Part shown: positions 58,700 through 64,000 of the stretch, piece by piece
Layout: each line of letters starts with the position of its first letter
Numbering within the stretch: position 1 is the stretch's first letter
Assembly (NCBI GenBank): GCA_007922195.1
Contig: ML681996.1
Span: forward strand, 22,907,734 to 22,971,733
DNA from: Podocnemis expansa
Taxonomy: Eukaryota > Chordata > Testudines > Podocnemididae
Direction: 5' to 3'
DNA length: 64,000 nucleotides
Notes under the pieces: model-generated
What the model saw: the letters and a program-made list of their open reading frames with translations, nothing else
Databases searched by the model: none
What the model was told of the DNA's origin: nothing
Translations under genes and position numbers: made by a program

Positions 58700-59180
58700 C
58701 ACACAGCATGGGGAAGGCCTGGGGTGATAAAGGGCAACAGCACCAAATACGTTTTGTCTGCAGTCTCCAGTTTTCAGCCAACACCTTTTCACCATCTCTC
58801 AGATTTTGTTTCTATACTTTTTATATTAAACCTTTAGTTTTAGTTACTACAGGAATGACTGGCAGTGTGGTATTTTGGGTAACATCCAAACATATATTGT
58901 TCTGTGTAATGTGACTGGCCCTTTGGGGTCAGGAAAATCATCTCTTTAGGAGACCGTGTGGTTAGTTGGGAATGAGAGGAGCTGATGTGTAATAAAGGGA
59001 GCTGTTTATGATATGTTATGTTTCTTGATTACCAGTGTGAGGAATAAGAAACATGCTTTGTTACTGATCAGAAGTCTGGCTTAAGTGCTACTCATCAAGA
59101 TTTAGAGAGTTTGGCTCTCAGTTTTGCATCTTGCCCTGATTTTTGCATATTCAGGTAGTTATCCCAAGAGTCCTGGGTCA
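58700..59180 (+). mobile_element. LTR-like interspersed repeat (second copy)
   Basis: From 58828, 'aacctttagttttagttact' and 'actggcagtgtgg' run parallel to 10100-10500, including 'ccctttggggtcagg' and the final 'tgccctgatttttgcatatt' segment. No proven termini or duplication were seen, so the class remains open. Confidence 0.5.
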
Positions 59181-59184
59181 CAAA

Positions 59185-60976
59185 AGTCAATTGCAGATAG
59201 TTGAGATTTGGAGGTTTGAAGTAGAGATTTATATTTCTATGACATATGGAGGTGAGAAAAAATATATTTGTGTATTGTCAGCTTTTGTAAACAGACAATT
59301 TCTTGGTTTGCTACAATAGTCTTTGTCTTAATTAAAAATGTAGTCTGACTATGTAGGATCCCTAGAACTTGGAATGGATCTCTTTTCATGTTTATATTTT
59401 GAACATGAAATATGCACAGCTGATGAAATATATGAGAGGATTCCATGACGTAGTCTGTGTAGCACTAGATGGCGGCCTGTAGATCATGTTTTTGTGGTTA
59501 CAAGGTACCATTACTCCTTGTTTCCAGTTAAGAGTAACAGAAGAGATGAAAAGCAAAGATGAAGAGGAGGCAGACCAAGTGATAATCAATAGGAAGGGAG
59601 ATGGTGCAACAGATCATCTCATTTTAAGACATATGAAAAAAAATTGAGAACACCTGAAATTTAAAGCATTTCAATGATAAAATTAACAATAGAACTAATT
59701 AAACTGATCCTAGCAAGCAGAACTCACCATTTATTAACAGAGATGACCCTGAGCTGCATTCAACATTTTTAAAACTTCAAGTTTGGACTTATTGCGATCT
59801 CTTTTTATAGCCAAAAAATCCGGCCCCAAACTCCATTTTCATAAAATTATCCATCACAGAGGGGAAAACTTTTTTTTTAACCAGTTTGAATATATACATT
59901 CATTGAGTACATAAGATCCAACCCTTTGAAACAAAAAATGTTTCATTTGTTTCGCACAATTAATGATCTTTGGGTTGTCTACCTGAAAGTCTATCATTTG
60001 AAACATCACAGGTAAGAAATCTAGCTTGTATGAATCACTTCACTGCACCATTCAATTCTTCGCTCATTGTTTGTCCATTGATATTTTCTTGACTGACAGT
60101 GCATTGCTCTTTCCAACCTCACCAGGAAGTAACAATAGTCTTTGTGGAGGGGGTGGTTGCTATAAATGGCTGGCTGGACATTGTGTAAAACTGCATGTTG
60201 ATAATTCTCTGCCACCAGTTGAGTGAGAAAAACTGTCTAAAACCTCCTGTCTGCTTCACTTTTGCCTCATTTAAGTGCCACATTCCTGCTCAACAGAGAA
60301 GTTTTGACAAGGCATTGCTGTGGCACAGTTTCAATTTAGTTTATACACTAATCTTTTTACATCACAGCTTTGTCAGCTACTGAAATACATTGCTCACCCT
60401 ACTTCCCAAATCATTTTTCTAGTCTTCAAAATGTTCAGATCATATCATCTACTGAATTTCACCTTCTCAGATAAGAGGAACTTTCCATTGCTTCCTCTTC
60501 TTTCCCTGTGAACATTCCTTTTTATCATGATTTTCAAACCTTTATCTACTTCAGCTTTAGAGCATTTTACTGAGGTCTGCGGATTTGTCCTCTTTCCTTC
60601 TACATCAATGCTACTCTGCATCATGAGAAGATTGTGGAAGAATTCTCAAAGAACACAACACATAGCACCAAAGCAAGATGTTTTCATCATAAGATAATTG
60701 TTGTGTCAAACACCTAAAATAAGTGAAGGCATTTGGCTTCACAACTTTTATTTATTCAAACTAGTAATTGGTTCTTCTTACATTCCAAGACTTAACATAA
60801 ATAAATAGATTAGCAATTAAAGTTGGAAGGACTCACTTAGAATCTACAGATCACATACTTTAAAAGTTAATTGTTAAAAGATTGTTAAACACATCATAAA
60901 CTAACTTTCCAAATATGCAAGCTAAAATTTAATGTAAATATGCCATTTAAAAAGAGATGTTTCTCTTTTCCTGGAT
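59185..60976. other. Unassigned A/T-rich non-coding DNA
   Basis: No gene, RNA or repeat was recognised. All frames are shorter than 75 codons. Confidence 0.45.
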
Positions 60977-60984
60977 CTGTAGAT

Positions 60985-61505
60985 CAGAGGTAGGCAATCC
61001 CCAGCATGTATGCCAACAGTGGCACGCGGGCCCATTCAGAGCAGCACATGGCACCCTCTGGAATACCACAGAAATTGCCACTCCTGCCACTGAAAGCCAC
61101 TCTGTGCAGCTTCCTTTGGGTGCAGCTGGAATACAAGGGGTCCCCCCATACCAATGCCTCCATATGACATAGAAAAAAGCTGCTCAGAGTGGCTCTTATC
61201 TGTAGTGTGATGGTCCCCAAATGAGCCACTTCAGGCAGTTTCTTTCTGCAGCATGCCTGGGTACCCCTGAAAGGAACCACTTCTTTTCATGGCATGCCTT
61301 GGGAACCCTGTCCTCAGGCACACCACCAAGATGAGCCACTCTGGGCGACTTCTTTCCATGGCATGTCTGGGAATCGTTCCCACTCCAGCTGTGACCGCTG
61401 CTGAATTTTCAGGTAGCTGTCACACTTTTCAGCAAAGGGGCTGACAACACCAGCTTAAGGTTGGGGAGAAACAGCACAGGGGTCAGCAAAGGTTGCTGAC
61501 TCCTG
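60985..61505. mobile_element. hAT element, 521 bp
   Basis: It begins CAGAGGTAGGCAATCCCC and ends GGTTGCTGACTCCTG. The perfect 8-bp duplication CTGTAGAT lies at 60977-60984 and 61506-61513. The interior has repeated 'gagccactct..gc.acttctt' phrases of about 55-60 bp but no transposase. The 98-codon minus-strand frame inside is incidental. Confidence 0.9.
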
Positions 61506-61514
61506 CTGTAGATT

Positions 61515-63184
61515 TTACTTGTGTGTTAAAAAAAAATATAAATATCTTTTAATATAAAGTGAGGCATACTTTGCTCCCCCTGAAGTTAAGTGGAATGGAT
61601 AGCATCAAGCCAACCTTTCAACACATAAACCTTTCTTCTTATATTGTAAATATCTGAGTAATGCTAGTAAGTATGACAGATACCAAATAAGGAAGTCATC
61701 TGCCACTGAATGCATGATAGTGCCAGTGAAATGGAAATTCAGTTGTACTCTGTTCTTAGCATCTCTCTTAATTTGATTCAGTTTAAAATATCCTTATAGC
61801 TAAAATATTCATGACTGAAGGAATAGCTTCAAAATGAAGCATTCCACTGCAGATGAGTTTTATTCTATTTTACAGTATTTGTACTGCTGCTTAATCCTGT
61901 AAGTGGCATGAAGACTACTTGCTGGCTTTCTGAAAAAAACTCAGTTCAGGCTTTAGGTAAGACTGTATTTTTTGGTTGTGGGGTTGCTTTCCACCCTATC
62001 CCCAAATATGAAAATAGAAAACTGGAAAACAGTGTACTAAAGAGAAGTGCTGAAAGTAGCAAACAGAAAACATTTTTTTCTTAGCAAATAATAAAATTTA
62101 TATTCATATCCTATGTATAGTTTAGTATGCCATAATGTTTATAAACAACTTACTGAAAGAACAGTGTTTTTCTAAGTTTTACAACCAACATAAAAACATT
62201 TTTCTTGTTAAAGAAAAATATTAAAGATTACAACTTTCTTCTAACAAGATTTATTTATTTATTTATTTATTTTAACTTAACTATGGCATAGCCTTGTTAA
62301 TGTTCTTGGTGGCTTAAAAATAAGATTTTAGAAATGTTCACTGAGAGTATACCTAACAAAAAAGTATGGTCATGATGGATAAGCCTGACTCCGACTCCAT
62401 TATATCAGTGCAACTCCAGAGGCTCTTTGAAGAAATGAAGAATCAGGTCCATATGTCATATATCACATGATGCTAGTCACTCTGTTTACATTTGTGTTAA
62501 TGTTTCTGATACCTTCTGATGTCCTATTTCTTGTCACAGTAAACAGTTATGCTGATTAGCAACATAAATAATTTGGGCTTTCATTGTGTGAGATTCTGCA
62601 TCATTTTTGCCATTCATCTGTCAAGCATGTTCCAGGAAAACTATTGTTATAAACTTAACACTATCCTGAAATGAGATCTCCAGGCATGTCCAATTTTGCC
62701 AAAGCATCTGAAAGTTTTTTGATCAGCTCAAGTCAGTATCATTTGCAAGGACTAAGATGACACAAAAGATTTATTTCTACTTTTAGCCTAGCAGAGATTT
62801 TAATTTGAAAGACTTTTCTTCATTAACACATTATAACGTCTTAGAAATAGTCATTTTTCAAGGATGCTAGAAAAGTCATCTGTCAGTTTACCAGAATCTT
62901 TAATTCATCTCTCTGCAAACATCCTCTTGAATTTTGTGTTCCCAGACGTAAGAACTTCCTCTATTTCTAAAACAATCACCATCTTTTTAACTTGTTTGCA
63001 CACAGTTTAATTCTGCCACCCACAGCAATACTGATTGGTTCCTTATTACAGGCATAGTCATTTTGTGCCATATCTTCAGCTGCTGTAAATTAACATAGTC
63101 CACTGATGTTCAACAGATTCACAGCACCTGAGGATCTGACCCATACATTTCGACTGGACTGTTAGTGCAGCAGGCATTGCTCTC
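61515..63184. other. A/T-rich DNA with a TTTA microsatellite
   Basis: A TTTA run lies at 62250-62271. No gene or repeat family was recognised. Confidence 0.5.
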
Positions 63185-63187
63185 AAT

Positions 63188-63604
63188 GGCTATGTCTACA
63201 CTAGGAAAACATAGTTCAAAGTTGTTAATTCAAACTAATAAGTTTGATTTTAGTTCAAACTAAACTCGAACTTACTAGTTCAAATTAACATCGTGGACTA
63301 ATTCAAACCAACGTTAATTTGAATTAGTCTACTTTGTTAATTCGAACTAATTGTCCTTAGTTTCAATTTTTTAAGGTCGAACTAAGGGTTAATCCTTGTC
63401 TACATAGTCCTTAGTTCAAATTAAAGATCAAATGAAGGGCTTAGTTCAAACTAACCACCAAGTCTTACTAGTTCGACCTAAGCTTTCATTAGTTCAAATT
63501 AAGGAATTCCTTAGTTCGAACTAATGAAAGCCTAGTGTAGACAGGTACTGTTAGTTTGAAGTAAGCCTCCTTAATTGAACTAACTTGCAAATGTGGATAT
63601 ACCC
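63188..63604. mobile_element. Harbinger-type MITE, 417 bp
   Basis: It begins GGCTATGTCTACACTAGG and ends AATGTGGATATACCC. AAT lies on both sides (63185-63187 and 63605-63607). The interior is an array of TTAGTTCGAACTAA and AATTAGTTCAAATTAA palindromes. Confidence 0.85.
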
Positions 63605-63607
63605 AAT

Positions 63608-64000
63608 GAGAAAAGGGAACAGAATCTAGTCCATAGTGAAGATTTTCTATAAATTCACCATAGTGTATTTAAGTGTTAAAATTATAATCTCACTTTACAC
63701 TTCAGGGATATTTCCTGATTCTGTTACCGTGCTAGAAGACTTTCTAGGGAAATGTGCAGTCAGGGCCTAGCAACCAGCAGTTTGCAGAAGGCCAGACTAG
63801 AATAAGATGGGATGAGTTGTGTTTCTCCACTTTTTAGAGAACAGCCTGATTTTTCTCTATCTGTTTGCATTCTTTTATGATATCCTTCCACATTCTAAGA
63901 AATATAGTTACAACCTTGCAACAAGCATATTTAAAAGCATTTTTTAAATCTAACTTCTCTGTAACATATTCCAAGAACATAACAGTTATTATTACTTAAC
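63608..64000. other. Unassigned non-coding DNA
   Basis: No feature was recognised up to the window end. Confidence 0.45.

Noticed and set aside
1..64000. CRISPR arrays, operons or other prokaryotic systems
   Set aside because: The DNA is plainly vertebrate, with LINEs, SINEs, hAT and Harbinger elements. No spaced identical repeats or gene clusters were found.

Overview
This window looks like intergenic or deep intronic DNA from a vertebrate, most likely a turtle. The evidence is the repeat content: CR1 LINEs with the AGAATCATAG terminal repeat, CORE/MIR-type tRNA SINEs, hAT elements with 8-bp target duplications, and many MITEs that begin GGCTATGTCTACAC and have 3-bp A/T-rich target duplications. 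The species is inferred from this signature and not proven. I found no exon of a host protein-coding gene and no tRNA, rRNA or CRISPR. The only long intact reading frames belong to one young CR1 retrotransposon.

Layout. 1-12.6 kb: mostly A/T-rich sequence, two LINE 3' ends, four Harbinger-type MITEs (two with GC-rich minisatellite cores) and one copy of a ribozyme-bearing repeat (called HHR-family here) with a MITE inside it. 12.6-20 kb: two CR1 3' fragments, an L3-like LINE end and long unassigned stretches. 20-21.9 kb: a palindromic HHR-family copy holding a Harbinger MITE, then another MITE. 22-30 kb: mostly unassigned sequence, with a 917-bp hAT element, a short HHR-family copy and a second hAT. 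30-42.2 kb: a stack of CR1s. A young minus-strand CR1 (31056-34889) with an intact 998-aa ORF2 sits inside an older plus-strand CR1. Farther on, an old minus-strand CR1 is split by a younger one that has lost an internal segment. 42-64 kb: scattered SINE, LINE, hAT, MITE and LTR-like pieces, and a 400-base assembly gap inside a MITE.

The two most interesting signals are these. (1) A family of repeats, four of them bounded by 12-bp target duplications, carries a hammerhead-ribozyme-like core (CTGATGA, hairpin, GAAA, short hairpin), sometimes in both arms of a near-perfect palindrome. This suggests a Penelope-like or ribozyme-processed retroelement. (2) The 5' junction of the young CR1 carries a 127-bp insert identical, in inverted orientation, to part of an old SINE 1.8 kb away. 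It looks like a template-switch or repair scar, and it explains why the CR1 ORF1 has no start codon.

Nothing here works as a host pathway. The elements form a record of successive transposition whose order can be read from the nesting.
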